A stretch of DNA of 64,000 nt from Pirellulales bacterium (GTDB taxonomy: Bacteria; Planctomycetota; Planctomycetia; Pirellulales; JAEUIK01), in NCBI GenBank assembly GCA_019745975.1, contig JAIESQ010000055.1, forward strand, positions 39,464 through 103,463, in the 5' to 3' direction. Below are positions 1 to 11,281 of the stretch, piece by piece. The notes below the pieces were generated by a model, which did no database searches, had not been told where the DNA came from, and saw only the letters and a list, made by a program, of their open reading frames with translations. Both the position numbers and the translations under genes were made by a program. Within the stretch, counting starts at the first letter, position 1; every line of letters begins with the position of its first letter.

Positions 1-1463
1 AACTCGCGCGCCAATTTGTGATGGTTCGGCGTAATCTCCTCGGGAAACATGCAGAGGCTCGGGTCACCGTTGCCGCGCTCCATATCGCCAAACACCTGGT
101 CGTAGGTGCGGTTCTCCTTGATAATGTAGATGACGTGCTTGATGGGGGATGGATCGCCAACCTTCGCTGGCACAGCGGTGCGCCGCTCAGTCGGCGCGTC
201 GGACAAGAGCTTGTCGGAGTATGGGCAGTTGCGATACACCTGCTCGGTATAGGCGGCCAACTGCTGCTCGTCGGGAACTGGCACGAACGACAGCGCGCCG
301 GAGAGCGTCGTGCCGATGTAGGGGAATGGCAAGTTACGGCCGGGCGCGGCCGGCCGATCCTTGGCCTTTTCCTTGTCGATCGGATTGGGGCGCGTCTGGT
401 TTCCCTTGCCGACACCGACCAGCAGAGTCTTTCCGTCGCGCGTCATCGCGAGTGCCGTCGGATACCAGCCGGTCGGAATAAACCCTTCGACGGCGCTACG
501 CTGCGGGGCTTCGATATCGATGACTGCCACGCAATTGTTGTCGGCGTTGGCCACGTAGAGCTTTTCGCCGTCGGGCGAAATAACCAGAGCGTCAGGCGTG
601 CTCCCCTCGGGCGACTGCGGGAAGAGCGCAGTTGAAATCGTTTCGATCAGCGTGCCGCGACGAGTATCGATCACGGCCACGCTATTGCTCGAAGCGCAAG
701 CCACGAACAGTCGATCATCCTTGGGATGCAGCGCCAGTTGATTGGGATGCTCGCCGACGCCGATCTTATCAACCACGGCCAGCGATTCTGGATCAACGAC
801 CAGCACTTGCCGCCCCGCCCAATCCGAAACGTAGAGGCGCGCGGCATTGCGCGTCAGGCATAAGTCGTAGGGCCGACCTCCGAGCTTGCCGACGCGTTCG
901 GCTGCGCGCGATTCGAGATTGAAGATCGTCAGCTCGCCGGCATTGATGTTGAGCGAGTACAATCGCCGACCCCCCGGCGCCAGCAGTAAACCCGAGCGGA
1001 ACTGTCCCTCGGCCGATTCCGCCTTGTTGTCGTCAGGCGTGGGGTCGATGACGTTTGACTTGTCGAGTTCTCTGCCGCGCAGCGTGTAGAGATAAATCAG
1101 GTTGGCGCCGCCGCCCGACCAATAAACCCGATCGGCGGTGTCGTTGACGGCCAGGCCGAACCAGCTCTGAAAGTTCGCTTGCTTCGAAATCACCTGCTTC
1201 GATGCCAGCTTGACCACCGACAGCTCGTGATTGTTGTAGCCGCTGGTCGCCACCAGCACGTGCTCGCCATCGGGCAAGGGAATTATGTTGAGGGGGAGGT
1301 CCTTGAGCGTCAGGTGTTCGCCGGCGGGCGTGAGGGTCCAGCCGTTCGGCAACAAGAACCCTTGTTCGCTGGGGCCGGCGAAGCGCGGCTTGTCCTCGGC
1401 CGCGAGTGGTGCAGCATATGCGAGCAGTGTCAGCAAGACGGCAAAGCCGAAGCAACGGTTCAT
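1..1463 (-). CDS. YncE-like beta-propeller / phosphoesterase-family protein, 3' end outside the window
   Basis: About 487 codons are visible from the ATG at 1463; the rest runs off the window edge. The N-terminus (MNRCFGFAVLLTLLAYAAP) is a signal peptide, so the protein is exported. It is followed by propeller-type repeats such as NAARLYVSDWAGRQVLVV, KDDRLFVACASSNSVAVID and DGEKLYVANADNNCVAVID, as in YVTN/YncE proteins. Just before the edge comes IKHVIYIIKENRTYDQVFGD, the opening motif of the phosphoesterase (PF04185-like) alkaline-phosphatase superfamily. It therefore looks like a surface or periplasmic propeller-phosphoesterase fusion. It starts 23 nt after the SMP-30-like gene and is probably cotranscribed with it. 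The substrate is unknown. Confidence 0.85.
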   Translation of the reverse strand, partial: MNRCFGFAVLLTLLAYAAPLAAEDKPRFAGPSEQGFLLPNGWTLTPAGEHLTLKDLPLNIIPLPDGEHVLVATSGYNNHELSVVKLASKQVISKQANFQSWFGLAVNDTADRVYWSGGGANLIYLYTLRGRELDKSNVIDPTPDDNKAESAEGQFRSGLLLAPGGRRLYSLNINAGELTIFNLESRAAERVGKLGGRPYDLCLTRNAARLYVSDWAGRQVLVVDPESLAVVDKIGVGEHPNQLALHPKDDRLFVACASSNSVAVIDTRRGTLIETISTALFPQSPEGSTPDALVISPDGEKLYVANADNNCVAVIDIEAPQRSAVEGFIPTGWYPTALAMTRDGKTLLVGVGKGNQTRPNPIDKEKAKDRPAAPGRNLPFPYIGTTLSGALSFVPVPDEQQLAAYTEQVYRNCPYSDKLLSDAPTERRTAVPAKVGDPSPIKHVIYIIKENRTYDQVFGDMERGNGDPSLCMFPEEITPNHHKLARE

Positions 1464-1486
1464 GGTTGAATCCCTGAGCGGTTTGG

Positions 1487-2566
1487 TTAGCGGTAGCCTC
1501 GCCTGGTCAGGCGAATGCGATACAAACCCGTGTCGATGGTGATGTAGAGCATGTTCGCATCGTCGCCCCGGCCGAACTCGACGTTGCTGGGCAGGCTGGC
1601 GGCACGCGCTGTACTTTGCTTGACGCGCTCGCGCTCGATGTAGGTCGAAATGCGCGTGAGCTCCTGGCCGCCAGGAGTGAGCACCAGAATGCTGGGCCAG
1701 GCCGGATCGCGTGTTGCCAGATAGAGATTGCCGTCGACATCAAGCGTCATGCCGTCGCACCCCATGCGGTTGCCGAATTCGAAGAGGATGCGGCGCTCAC
1801 CGGCGACGACGCCCTGTTCGTTGAGCGGGAAGGCGTAAATCCGCATGACCCTCGGGCGCGCCGAAGCGCTGTCTGTCGCCTCCTGTCCCTGATCGGTATC
1901 CGCCACGTATAGTGTGCGGCCGTCGAGGCTGACGGCGATGCCATTGGGCATGCTGACATCGTGCGTGACTTCGACGAGCTCATTTGACGCCGGATCGAAC
2001 CGGTACACGGCACGATGCTTGAGTTCGAGCGGCTCGTCGCCGACATACCGCGGATCGGTGAAGTAGATGCGATCGGCCGCGTCGAGGCAAAGGTCGTTCG
2101 GCGAGTTAAAACGTTTTCCCCGGTGGCGATCGACGAGCACGGTGCGTTGGCCAGTTTTGATGTCCCAGCGCGCGATCGCGCGCCCTCCGCCATCGGCGCC
2201 TTCACAGGAGATCAATCGCCCCTGGCTATCGAAGGCCAGCCCGTTGGCTTTGCGGCTGTCGTCGGCAAACACGGAGGTTTTGCCCGTGGCCGGATCGAAA
2301 CGCAGGATCATGCCGCGATCGGGACCCTGTGGAATGTCGCTGAAATAGATGCTGCCATCGGGCGCGGCCGCCGGGCCCTCAGTGAGCCCCCCTTTGATCG
2401 GCGCCCCGCGCAGATGCAACGTTTCGAGCGTGGCGCCAGGCGCTTCGAACGATTCGGGCGGCTCTGGTGCTGGCTCGCCAGATAGGGAATCCAAGCCCAA
2501 AGCGCCCAACGAGAACGCCACAGCGCCGGCGGCTACCAACCAAGGTCGACCTGCGATTCGGCGCAT
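1487..2566 (-). CDS. SMP-30/gluconolactonase/LRE family protein, exported
   Basis: 359 aa. The hydrophobic N-terminus (residues 8-25) suggests a signal peptide or membrane anchor. The six-bladed SMP-30 fold is shown by the expected metal-site segments: Glu63 in LTEGP, the NSPND motif near 154-158, and PNGIAVSLDG...YVADT near 210-228. Family members hydrolyse lactones such as gluconolactone with a divalent metal; the substrate here cannot be read from sequence. The ATG at 2566 is preceded by GAGAGGAA. It lies 12 nt after the PII gene and 23 nt before the YncE-like gene, so these three genes probably form one operon. Confidence 0.9.
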   Translation of the reverse strand: MRRIAGRPWLVAAGAVAFSLGALGLDSLSGEPAPEPPESFEAPGATLETLHLRGAPIKGGLTEGPAAAPDGSIYFSDIPQGPDRGMILRFDPATGKTSVFADDSRKANGLAFDSQGRLISCEGADGGGRAIARWDIKTGQRTVLVDRHRGKRFNSPNDLCLDAADRIYFTDPRYVGDEPLELKHRAVYRFDPASNELVEVTHDVSMPNGIAVSLDGRTLYVADTDQGQEATDSASARPRVMRIYAFPLNEQGVVAGERRILFEFGNRMGCDGMTLDVDGNLYLATRDPAWPSILVLTPGGQELTRISTYIERERVKQSTARAASLPSNVEFGRGDDANMLYITIDTGLYRIRLTRRGYR

Positions 2567-2578
2567 GACGGGTTCCTC

Positions 2579-2944
2579 TCAGGCGCGGCGGCGTTTGGCG
2601 GGCGCGGCCGTCGATGGCGTGTGCGACGCGATATCGATCACCGAATCTTTGTCGGCGGCCGGCAGCACGAAGATCTTGCCGTCTCCCATCCGGCCGGTGC
2701 GAGCGACCGCCACGATTCTGCGGATGATCTCTTCGGCCCGCGCATCGTCGACCCACAGCGTGATCTCGACCTTTGGCAAGAAGGCTAGCGCGTACTCGCT
2801 CCCCTCGTACTGGTCGAGATAGCTCTTCTGCCGACCGTAGCCTTTGACCTCTTGCACGCTGCAAGCTTCAAGCGGCGCGCGTTTTAGGCTGTCGAGCACC
2901 TTCTCGACGAGGTACGGCTTGACGATGGCCACGATCTGTTTCAA
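2579..2944 (-). CDS. PII-family nitrogen regulatory protein (GlnB/GlnK-like)
   Basis: 121 aa from a TTG start at 2944, chosen because GGAGAG lies at a good distance upstream and translation then begins LKQIVAIVKPY, matching the usual PII N-terminus. The T-loop EVKGYGRQKSYLDQYEGSEY keeps Tyr51, the residue uridylylated in GlnB, and the C-terminal signature RTGRMGDGKIFV is present. PII trimers bind ATP/ADP and 2-oxoglutarate and control nitrogen metabolism by protein contact. No glnA, amtB or glnD is nearby; instead it heads an operon with a lactonase-like gene. The C-terminus ends in a basic AKRRRA tail beyond the standard fold. Confidence 0.92.
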   Translation of the reverse strand: MKQIVAIVKPYLVEKVLDSLKRAPLEACSVQEVKGYGRQKSYLDQYEGSEYALAFLPKVEITLWVDDARAEEIIRRIVAVARTGRMGDGKIFVLPAADKDSVIDIASHTPSTAAPAKRRRA

Positions 2945-3021
2945 CGCGACTCTCTCCGCGCTTGACGCCCGCGGCGGGGCAATTGAGAATCGAAACTCAC
3001 CGGAACACTGGAGATTGTGCC

Positions 3022-3504
3022 GTGCCGAGCGAACCGACGAACGTGCGACGCCTGACGAGTCCGCTTCAGGGCCGATTATCGTACCCCAGCGCGACCGAAG
3101 CAAACCGGCCTGGCGTGCAGCACAAACTTGCGCGTGTGCTGGTGGTCGGGTGGTTTGGGATTGCGGTCGGCTGCGGCGTCGGCGCTTACGAAGAGCGGCT
3201 TAAGAAGAGCGCTAGTGCGCGGCACGATGAAGTGATGGCGGCCAAACGCGCCGCCGAGGAACCACCGCAATCTCCGGCGGAAGGTCAGCCCGGCGCAGCC
3301 GCGGCAGTACCGAATCCTGTGGTGCCTGGGCAACCGGCACCCGGCCAGGGGGTTCCCGCTCCAGCCGCTGTGGCGCCGGCTGTTCCTGGCGCTCCGCCTG
3401 CCAATGCCCCCGTACCCGGCGCACCCGCGGCGGGTGCACCGGCTGCTCCGCCAGTCGCCGATCCCGCAGCTCCGCCTGCACCCGCGCCGGGAGCGGCGAG
3501 CTGA
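3022..3504 (+). CDS. Single-pass membrane protein with Pro/Ala-rich tail, function unknown
   Basis: 160 aa from GTG at 3022, preceded by GGAG eight bases upstream. Residues ~36-55 (ARVLVVGWFGIAVGCGVGAY) form one membrane segment, followed by a short charged stretch (EERLKKSASARHDEVMAAKR) and then ~80 residues of Pro/Ala/Gly-rich low complexity. No enzyme motif is visible. It is divergent from the PII gene with 77 bp between starts, so the two may share a control region. The low-complexity tail could span the periplasm. Coding is supported by the RBS and the coherent membrane segment; the function is not recognised. Confidence 0.6.
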   Translation: MPSEPTNVRRLTSPLQGRLSYPSATEANRPGVQHKLARVLVVGWFGIAVGCGVGAYEERLKKSASARHDEVMAAKRAAEEPPQSPAEGQPGAAAAVPNPVVPGQPAPGQGVPAPAAVAPAVPGAPPANAPVPGAPAAGAPAAPPVADPAAPPAPAPGAAS

Positions 3505-3533
3505 AGGCCTGCCATCGCGAACCATCGCCTGGT

Positions 3534-3887
3534 TCAGCTAAAGAAGTTCTCGCCAAACCAGTTGATGGCGGGACGCGTCTGCACTTCCATATCCCCGTTG
3601 ACTCTGGTTTGGCAGGCCAGGCGGCGCCGGTCCTCGTAGGCTGGATCGAGGAACATCAGCGACATGCGGAGCCGCAGCCGCTCCCACCAACCCATCGGAC
3701 TGGCGTTCTCCCGACCTTTGTTGACCAGCAGGCAGCAAGACCCGCACGTGCCCCAACCGTGGCAATTCAGGTATTTGTCTGGACCTTGGTAAATCTGAAC
3801 GCCCGCTTCCATGGCGACTTTGCGCAGGTTGACCCCCTCGGGAACTTGAACCTGCTTTTTCTCGTTGACGAAGTTGACCAGTGGCAT
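3534..3887 (-). CDS. 2Fe-2S ferredoxin-type protein
   Basis: 117 aa. Beta-grasp ferredoxin with the plant-type cluster pattern: LNCHGWGTCGSC gives C-x5-C-x2-C and the fourth ligand is in RRLACQTRV. It starts MPLVNFVNEKKQVQVPEGVN, a typical ferredoxin beginning; longer in-frame starts upstream encode a basic low-complexity stretch and are disfavoured. An insertion between the third and fourth ligands (GRENASPMGWWERLRLRMSL) is hydrophobic/basic and may contact a membrane or partner. It converges with the preceding membrane-protein gene, so the partner enzyme is not indicated by context. Confidence 0.88.
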   Translation of the reverse strand: MPLVNFVNEKKQVQVPEGVNLRKVAMEAGVQIYQGPDKYLNCHGWGTCGSCCLLVNKGRENASPMGWWERLRLRMSLMFLDPAYEDRRRLACQTRVNGDMEVQTRPAINWFGENFFS

Positions 3888-4211
3888 CGAATCTACGGCT
3901 CCCGGTGACTTTGGCGGGCGCTGCCGTCGGAGGGTAGCTGGCGGCCGCCGGCGCTTGGAAGTGTTGGATTTTAGTGGCCGACGCCGCAAGAATCTATGTC
4001 GGGTGCGACAACTTGATCCACCCCTGCCCTCCGGAAGGATCGGCGGTTTGCTGGAAACCGGTGTTTGTCGCTGGACCGACTACGCGGGGCTGGCCGATAC
4101 CATGCTGCGCTGGGACTTTGTCGGGGGTGCTAGGCAACCGTGGCCGCGCCCGATCGGCGCGGCATCCATGAGCTGGTTCGATCCAGATTAGCCCACTTGA
4201 AAGGCGCCGCG
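3888..4211. other. Intergenic region between divergent genes
   Basis: 324 bp between the ferredoxin start and the small plus-strand gene at 4212. It must contain the promoters of both. I see no convincing -35/-10 pair, RNA gene or repeat. The open frames crossing it lack ribosome binding sites and have no recognisable content. Confidence 0.5.
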
Positions 4212-4472
4212 ATGGCCGAACGGACGCGTTACCAGGAAAAGGTGATCCGCAATTACTACCAGAACCAGGACGCCATCCTGTTGCAGCGGTTGGGCGAGCA
4301 GGTCACTAATCTCTACCTGGCAGAAGGCAAGGCTCGTCAGAAACTATGGAAGACGATCTCAGTGTCGCTGGAAAAGCTGAAGGTCCCGGCCAGCCGCATC
4401 AGCCAGCTCGTCAAGCAGGACGACGCCGCGCTCTTGGCCAAGCTGCTTGAGGAGCTGCTGGCCAAGTCGTAG
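4212..4472 (+). CDS. Small conserved-looking helical protein, function unknown
   Basis: 86 aa, start ATG 4212 with AAGG seven bases upstream. The sequence (MAERTRYQEKVIRNYYQNQD...) is predicted fully alpha-helical and charged, with heptad-like Leu/Ile spacing in LWKTISVSLEKLKV and AALLAKLLEELLAKS. It has no Cys, signal peptide or DNA-binding motif. It resembles short uncharacterised planctomycete proteins, but I cannot name a family. It converges with the PPK2 gene (15 bp between stops). Confidence 0.7.
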   Translation: MAERTRYQEKVIRNYYQNQDAILLQRLGEQVTNLYLAEGKARQKLWKTISVSLEKLKVPASRISQLVKQDDAALLAKLLEELLAKS

Positions 4473-4487
4473 CAGAGCTGGGCGGCG

Positions 4488-5291
4488 CTACTCGACCACG
4501 ACCCCGTCCAACCCTTCTTCTTCGAGCGGGAATCGTGGATCCATCCGCTCGAGCGTCTCGCGCACGATCCGGCTCACGACCAGATCGCGACGCCACTTGG
4601 TGTTCGCGGGAATGATGTACCACGGCGCGTGCTCCGTGCTGGTGCGGCCGATCGCGTCACCGTAGGCTTGCTGGAAGTTGTCCCACAATTTGCGGTCGTC
4701 GAGATCGCCGACGCGGAATTTCCATCGCTTGTCGGGATCGTCGAGCCGCGATTGCAAACGCTCGCGCTGTTCGTCCTTGCTGATATGTAGAAAGCACTTG
4801 ACGATTGTCGTGCCGCTATGGACTAACAAGCGCTCGAAGCCATTGATGGCCTTGAACCGCAGCTTCCATGCGCGCTTGGGGGCGAGCTTGCGCACGCGGA
4901 CGGTGACGATGTCTTCGTAGTGCGAGCGGTTAAAAATGCCGATCCGCCCGCGGGCTGGCACTTCGCGATGAATGCGCCAGAGAAAATCGTGGTCGCGTTC
5001 GGTTTCAGTGGGCGCTTTGAAGGGGACGACATCACACAACAGCGGATTAAAACCGCGCAGCGCATGCCGTATCGTGCCGTCCTTGCCTGATGTGTCCATA
5101 CCTTGTAGCACGATGAGCAGCGCCTGCCGGTGTTCGGCATATAGCCGGCTAGCCAGGTGCTCCATGGCGCGGACGTTCTTGTCCAACTCCGCTTCGGCTT
5201 CGGCGCGATCCGCGGCACCGGCGTGAAAGTCGGGATCGAAGTCGCCAAGGTCAACAGCCGTGTCCGGCTCGATCTTAATAGGCTGAGACAT
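4488..5291 (-). CDS. ppk2: PPK2-family polyphosphate:nucleotide phosphotransferase
   Basis: 267 aa. The PPK2 fold is clear: Walker A GMDTSGKDGTIRHALRG, lid/substrate segment PFKAPTETERDHDFLWR, Walker B-like IFNRSHYEDIV, and the C-terminal PWYIIPANTKWRRD. These enzymes transfer phosphate between polyphosphate and nucleotides in the cytoplasm. The sequence resembles the PPK2_rel_1 subgroup, which includes AMP/ADP-phosphorylating class III-type enzymes; the exact class cannot be settled by eye. The start at MSQPIKIEPD is preferred over a longer basic extension. No ppk1 or ppx gene is adjacent. Confidence 0.93.
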   Translation of the reverse strand: MSQPIKIEPDTAVDLGDFDPDFHAGAADRAEAEAELDKNVRAMEHLASRLYAEHRQALLIVLQGMDTSGKDGTIRHALRGFNPLLCDVVPFKAPTETERDHDFLWRIHREVPARGRIGIFNRSHYEDIVTVRVRKLAPKRAWKLRFKAINGFERLLVHSGTTIVKCFLHISKDEQRERLQSRLDDPDKRWKFRVGDLDDRKLWDNFQQAYGDAIGRTSTEHAPWYIIPANTKWRRDLVVSRIVRETLERMDPRFPLEEEGLDGVVVE

Positions 5292-5434
5292 GGTGCCTAG
5301 TTCCAGCGATCCCGCGGCGGTGACACTGCTGCCGACTTTCCGACGGCGCAACAAAAAGCCGCCACGCAGCCACCCGTTGGACCCTATTCGGCGTGGCTAC
5401 GTGACGGCTATCAAGGTAGTCGGAGACGGGGGTC

Positions 5435-5468
5435 GTGGGGAGAGCCCGCCCCCCGGGGGCTCTCCCAC
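5435..5468. repeat. GC-rich hairpin between csrA and ppk2
   Basis: GGGAGAGCCC (5438-5447) pairs with GGGCTCTCCC (5457-5466), with further GTG/CAC pairing outside and a C/G-rich loop. It lies between csrA (stop 5526) and ppk2 (start 5291), both minus strand. No T-run follows in either direction, so it is either a terminator of unusual type or a palindromic intergenic repeat. Confidence 0.5.
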
Positions 5469-5525
5469 ACGTCGCCTCGATCGAAGAGAATCGGCTTGCT
5501 TTGCGGCGCTGGGCGATGCAACCGC

Positions 5526-5906
5526 TTATCGTGCAGAGTTAGCGCCGGCCATGCTCAGCACAGTCGCACGGCGCTCGACGATGCGGCTCGACAGCCCCTG
5601 CGTCAAGCGCGGTTGTCGCTTCGGTGCTGTCGATTCGCGGTCGTCGGCCGGGTCGGCCAAGGCGAATGAAACGTCGACCCGCGGCAAAGTGGTCTGCTGA
5701 CCTACCGCGGCCCGAACGGGCTCGGGCTCGCGTTCCATTTCGACCGCAGCTACGGGAAGCGTTGGCAATTCGGCACGCACGACGCGCACCGACCGCGGCG
5801 CGTCGATACCAACGCGGACGGCTTGACCCTGCACGCGCAAGATCGTGATCACAATGTTGTCGCCAACGCGAATCTGCTCCCGCACCTTCCGTGTAAGCAC
5901 CAGCAT
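5526..5906 (-). CDS. csrA: Carbon storage regulator CsrA with long C-terminal extension
   Basis: 126 aa. Residues 1-47 are a classic CsrA core: [20 protein letters not shown], then [26 protein letters not shown], including the C-terminal Arg region that contacts GGA-bearing RNA. CsrA dimers repress or stabilise mRNAs by binding near the ribosome binding site. The protein then continues ~75 residues of Pro/Arg/Glu-rich sequence where typical CsrA ends near 60-75 aa. Start ATG 5906 has AAAGGAG eight bases upstream; that site contains AAGGA and could itself be bound by CsrA, permitting autoregulation (inference). Confidence 0.93.
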   Translation of the reverse strand: MLVLTRKVREQIRVGDNIVITILRVQGQAVRVGIDAPRSVRVVRAELPTLPVAAVEMEREPEPVRAAVGQQTTLPRVDVSFALADPADDRESTAPKRQPRLTQGLSSRIVERRATVLSMAGANSAR

Positions 5907-6300
5907 GGCAGGCTCTCCTTTGCACTGACGCGTCGGCGAAACAAGTTCGGCGACGCCCACAACCCCCTGGTTGCCAGTCACCCCTGACTGGTTGACATTT
6001 GTTCCCTAAGCAGAGACTGTGCCAAAGTGAGATCTTCGGCGCCGATCGCCCGAGCTGTTCGGATCACAAGGCGTTTTCATCAAAAGGATTACGGATAAAC
6101 CTGACGTGCGAAAACTGCCCTTGACCTGGTAGCGCAAGTGTACACCCGTTTACAAACCGGTTGTAAAAGCTGTCCCGATTATGCGGCGCAGACTCCCAAA
6201 CTTCCTGGACTGCCCAGTCGGTGCAAGCAGCTTCGCCGTGACGACGACCGAAAGGCATCGAGAACCGGACGCTCGCGTCATGGTCGCGTCGGTGCCGCTT
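5907..6300. other. Intergenic region upstream of csrA with an operator-like palindrome
   Basis: 394 bp between the csrA start and the dnaE2 stop. Besides the leader hairpin it holds a near-palindrome at 6149-6167, with arms TTTACAA and TTGTAAA around ACCGG, spaced like a dimeric repressor site on one DNA face. A 64-codon frame across this region has no RBS and no family resemblance and is not called. Confidence 0.4.
5974..5991 (-). promoter_or_regulatory. Hairpin in the csrA leader
   Basis: CCAGTCA (5974-5980) and TGACTGG (5985-5991) form a perfect 7-bp stem with a 4-nt loop (GGGG in the csrA-sense RNA), about 70 nt upstream of the csrA start. It may be an mRNA leader structure or an operator. 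Function is inferred from position only. Confidence 0.4.
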
Positions 6301-9678
<3,378 letters not shown>

Positions 9679-9694
9679 TGATAGGATCGTTCGT

Positions 9695-9842
9695 GTGCCA
9701 CTGTTTGCCTGGCGAGGACATCGTAGCGACTGCAACCGACACGCGCCGCCCGGCAAGCAGTGCCGAGGAAAGCTCTGCACTGCTTGGCGGCCGGCGCCAT
9801 CGCACAAGTCCGTCGTCCGGCATGGCCGCCAAGCAGTGGCAC
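9695..9842. repeat. Two palindromic repeats in the dnaE2 upstream region
   Basis: Unit 1: GTGCCACTGTTTGCC (9695-9709) faces GGCAAGCAGTGCC (9752-9764), an imperfect inverted repeat. Unit 2: CACTGCTTGGCGGCC (9779-9793) faces GGCCGCCAAGCAGTG (9824-9838), a perfect 15-bp inverted repeat followed by GCAC. Both contain the CACTGCTTGGC-type core related to the palindrome inside dnaE2. They fill the 185-bp gap between dnaE2 and the NUDIX gene and would fold into hairpins at the 5' end of the dnaE2 message. Confidence 0.75.
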
Positions 9843-9863
9843 TCTGAAGCGGCCACTAACATT

Positions 9864-10268
9864 CTATCGCGCGGCGTTGCCGGTCGACGTCACCAGCCGC
9901 TCGATCAGTTGGCGATTCGCGTCGGGAAACTGGTACCGCGATAACTCGCCGCGCGGCACCCAGCGAAACGGCGCGCGCGGCTCAACCGCCGCATCGACCA
10001 ACTGGCAAGCGAAAAATCGCAATTCCAATCGGCCGTAATCGTAGTCGTGCAGCTCCGCGGGATACTCCGACGAGACTTGCACTGCCAGTCCGGTCTCTTC
10101 CCAACATTCGCGCACGGCCGCGGCGGCTGGAGTTTCATCGGCGTGAATCTTGCCACCGGGGAATTCCCAATAACCACCTAGCGGCACGTCGGGTGGGCGG
10201 CGTCCGATCAGATACTCCCCCGCGCGCTCGACCACCGCCACCGCGATGCGCGTGACCTCGCCGCTCAC
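9864..10268 (-). CDS. NUDIX hydrolase, MutT-like (8-oxo-dGTP diphosphatase type)
   Basis: 134 aa. The full NUDIX box is present at residues ~38-60: GGKIHADETPAAAAVRECWEETGL, matching Gx5Ex7REUxEExGU, with the preceding WEFPGGK typical of MutT-type enzymes that sanitise oxidised nucleotides. The C-terminal FRWVPRGELSRYQFPDANRQ also fits MutT. The ATG overlaps the stop of the upstream thioredoxin-like gene by 4 nt (ATGA), so the two are translationally coupled. Association with dnaE2 downstream suggests a DNA-damage theme, but hairpin repeats separate them. Confidence 0.9.
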   Translation of the reverse strand: MSGEVTRIAVAVVERAGEYLIGRRPPDVPLGGYWEFPGGKIHADETPAAAAVRECWEETGLAVQVSSEYPAELHDYDYGRLELRFFACQLVDAAVEPRAPFRWVPRGELSRYQFPDANRQLIERLVTSTGNAAR

Positions 10269-10918
10269 GGGCGGCGCTCACGCGCGTAGCGCACGCGGCA
10301 CCCGCGGGCGACGGTTTCCGTCGTCGCCGGCTTGTTACCCGCGAGGGTCGCTTCAATCGCCGGCTTGAGATAGGTCACCGTCACCATGTCCGGATTGCTG
10401 TTATCGTCCATCCCACCCATGTAAACGATCTTGCGGTCGCGATCGAGCACGAAGAACTCGGGGGTGAAGTTCGCGCCATAGGCGCGGGCGATCTGTTGCG
10501 ATTCATCATACAGATACGGAAATGGGAATCCCTTCTTCTCGGCACGCTCCTTCATCCTTTCGAGACTGTCTTCCTTGATGCGATTGACGTTGATCGCCAC
10601 GAGCGCCGCCTTGCCGTCGGGGCCGGCGAATTCCTTGGCGATGGCGATGATGCGGTCCTCGTAGTCGATCGCGATCGGGCAACTGTTGCACGTAAAGACA
10701 ACGACCACAACTTGTTTGTCGGCCAGATCGGCGAGCGAATGGTCGCGACCATCGACTCCCGGCAACTTGGACCAACTCGGCGCCGGATCGCCAATGTTTA
10801 GGACGTCGTTGTATTGGCCGGCCGTCGCCAGGCTTGCTGTAACAAGCGCTGTGTAAAACCAGATTGAACTCACCCAGTACGGTCGGCCACGCCGTGCCAA
10901 TGATGTAGTTTCGATCAT
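10265..10918 (-). CDS. Exported thioredoxin-fold redoxin protein with CNSC motif
   Basis: 217 aa from ATG 10918, which has GGAG eight bases upstream. Residues ~14-32 (WVSSIWFYTALVTASLATAG) form a signal peptide. The AhpC/TSA-like fold starts IGDPAPSWSKLPGVDG; VVVVFTCNSCPIAIDYEDR carries a CxxC (C-N-S-C) redox site, and GANFTPEFFVLDRDRKIVY holds the cis-Pro loop. It is likely a periplasmic thiol-disulphide protein of the kind common in planctomycetes. It is coupled to the NUDIX gene by an ATGA overlap. The reductive partner is unknown. Confidence 0.88.
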   Translation of the reverse strand: MIETTSLARRGRPYWVSSIWFYTALVTASLATAGQYNDVLNIGDPAPSWSKLPGVDGRDHSLADLADKQVVVVVFTCNSCPIAIDYEDRIIAIAKEFAGPDGKAALVAINVNRIKEDSLERMKERAEKKGFPFPYLYDESQQIARAYGANFTPEFFVLDRDRKIVYMGGMDDNSNPDMVTVTYLKPAIEATLAGNKPATTETVARGCRVRYARERRP

Positions 10919-11281
10919 GCTAGCAACTCCTGCGGTCCCGCGGATTTCCCTCGAATTTAACCGAAGCTTGGCCTCTTCGCACACGAGTTCACCGGGGGAA
11001 GGGGCACTGGACAGCGTTTCATGAAAACCCAGTGAAGTAGGCATCTCCGTGGCCGGCGACCTTGACACTTCGGATTCGCTCGCACTAGATTCAACCGTGT
11101 GGCAACTGGCTCGGCAATGCGTGCAAGGTTGTTGAAGCCAACTCGCTGCCGGGCAACTACCGCTCAACGCTGATATTCTCCACTTGGTTTGGTGGTTGCC
11201 AGCGGTCGGAAGCGGGCATGCTTGTTCCGATGACTCTCACGCATCGGAGACGGCCCGCTCTATCGCAAGGACGTGCCGACG
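10919..11281. other. Divergent intergenic region
   Basis: 363 bp between the thioredoxin-like gene (minus) and the BON-like genes (plus). A candidate plus-strand promoter lies at 11062-11091. No RNA gene or repeat is seen. A longer in-frame extension of the minus-strand gene across this stretch has no conserved content. Confidence 0.45.
11062..11091 (+). promoter_or_regulatory. Candidate sigma-70 type promoter for the BON-like pair
   Basis: TTGACA (11062-11067), an 18-bp spacer, then TAGATT (11086-11091). The next gene starts 190 bp downstream, so this implies a long leader. The -10 box is a weak match. Confidence 0.35.

Noticed and set aside
6064..6258. A 64-codon minus-strand frame between dnaE2 and csrA
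   Set aside because: No RBS and no recognisable content; the palindrome at 6149-6167 within it better fits regulatory DNA.
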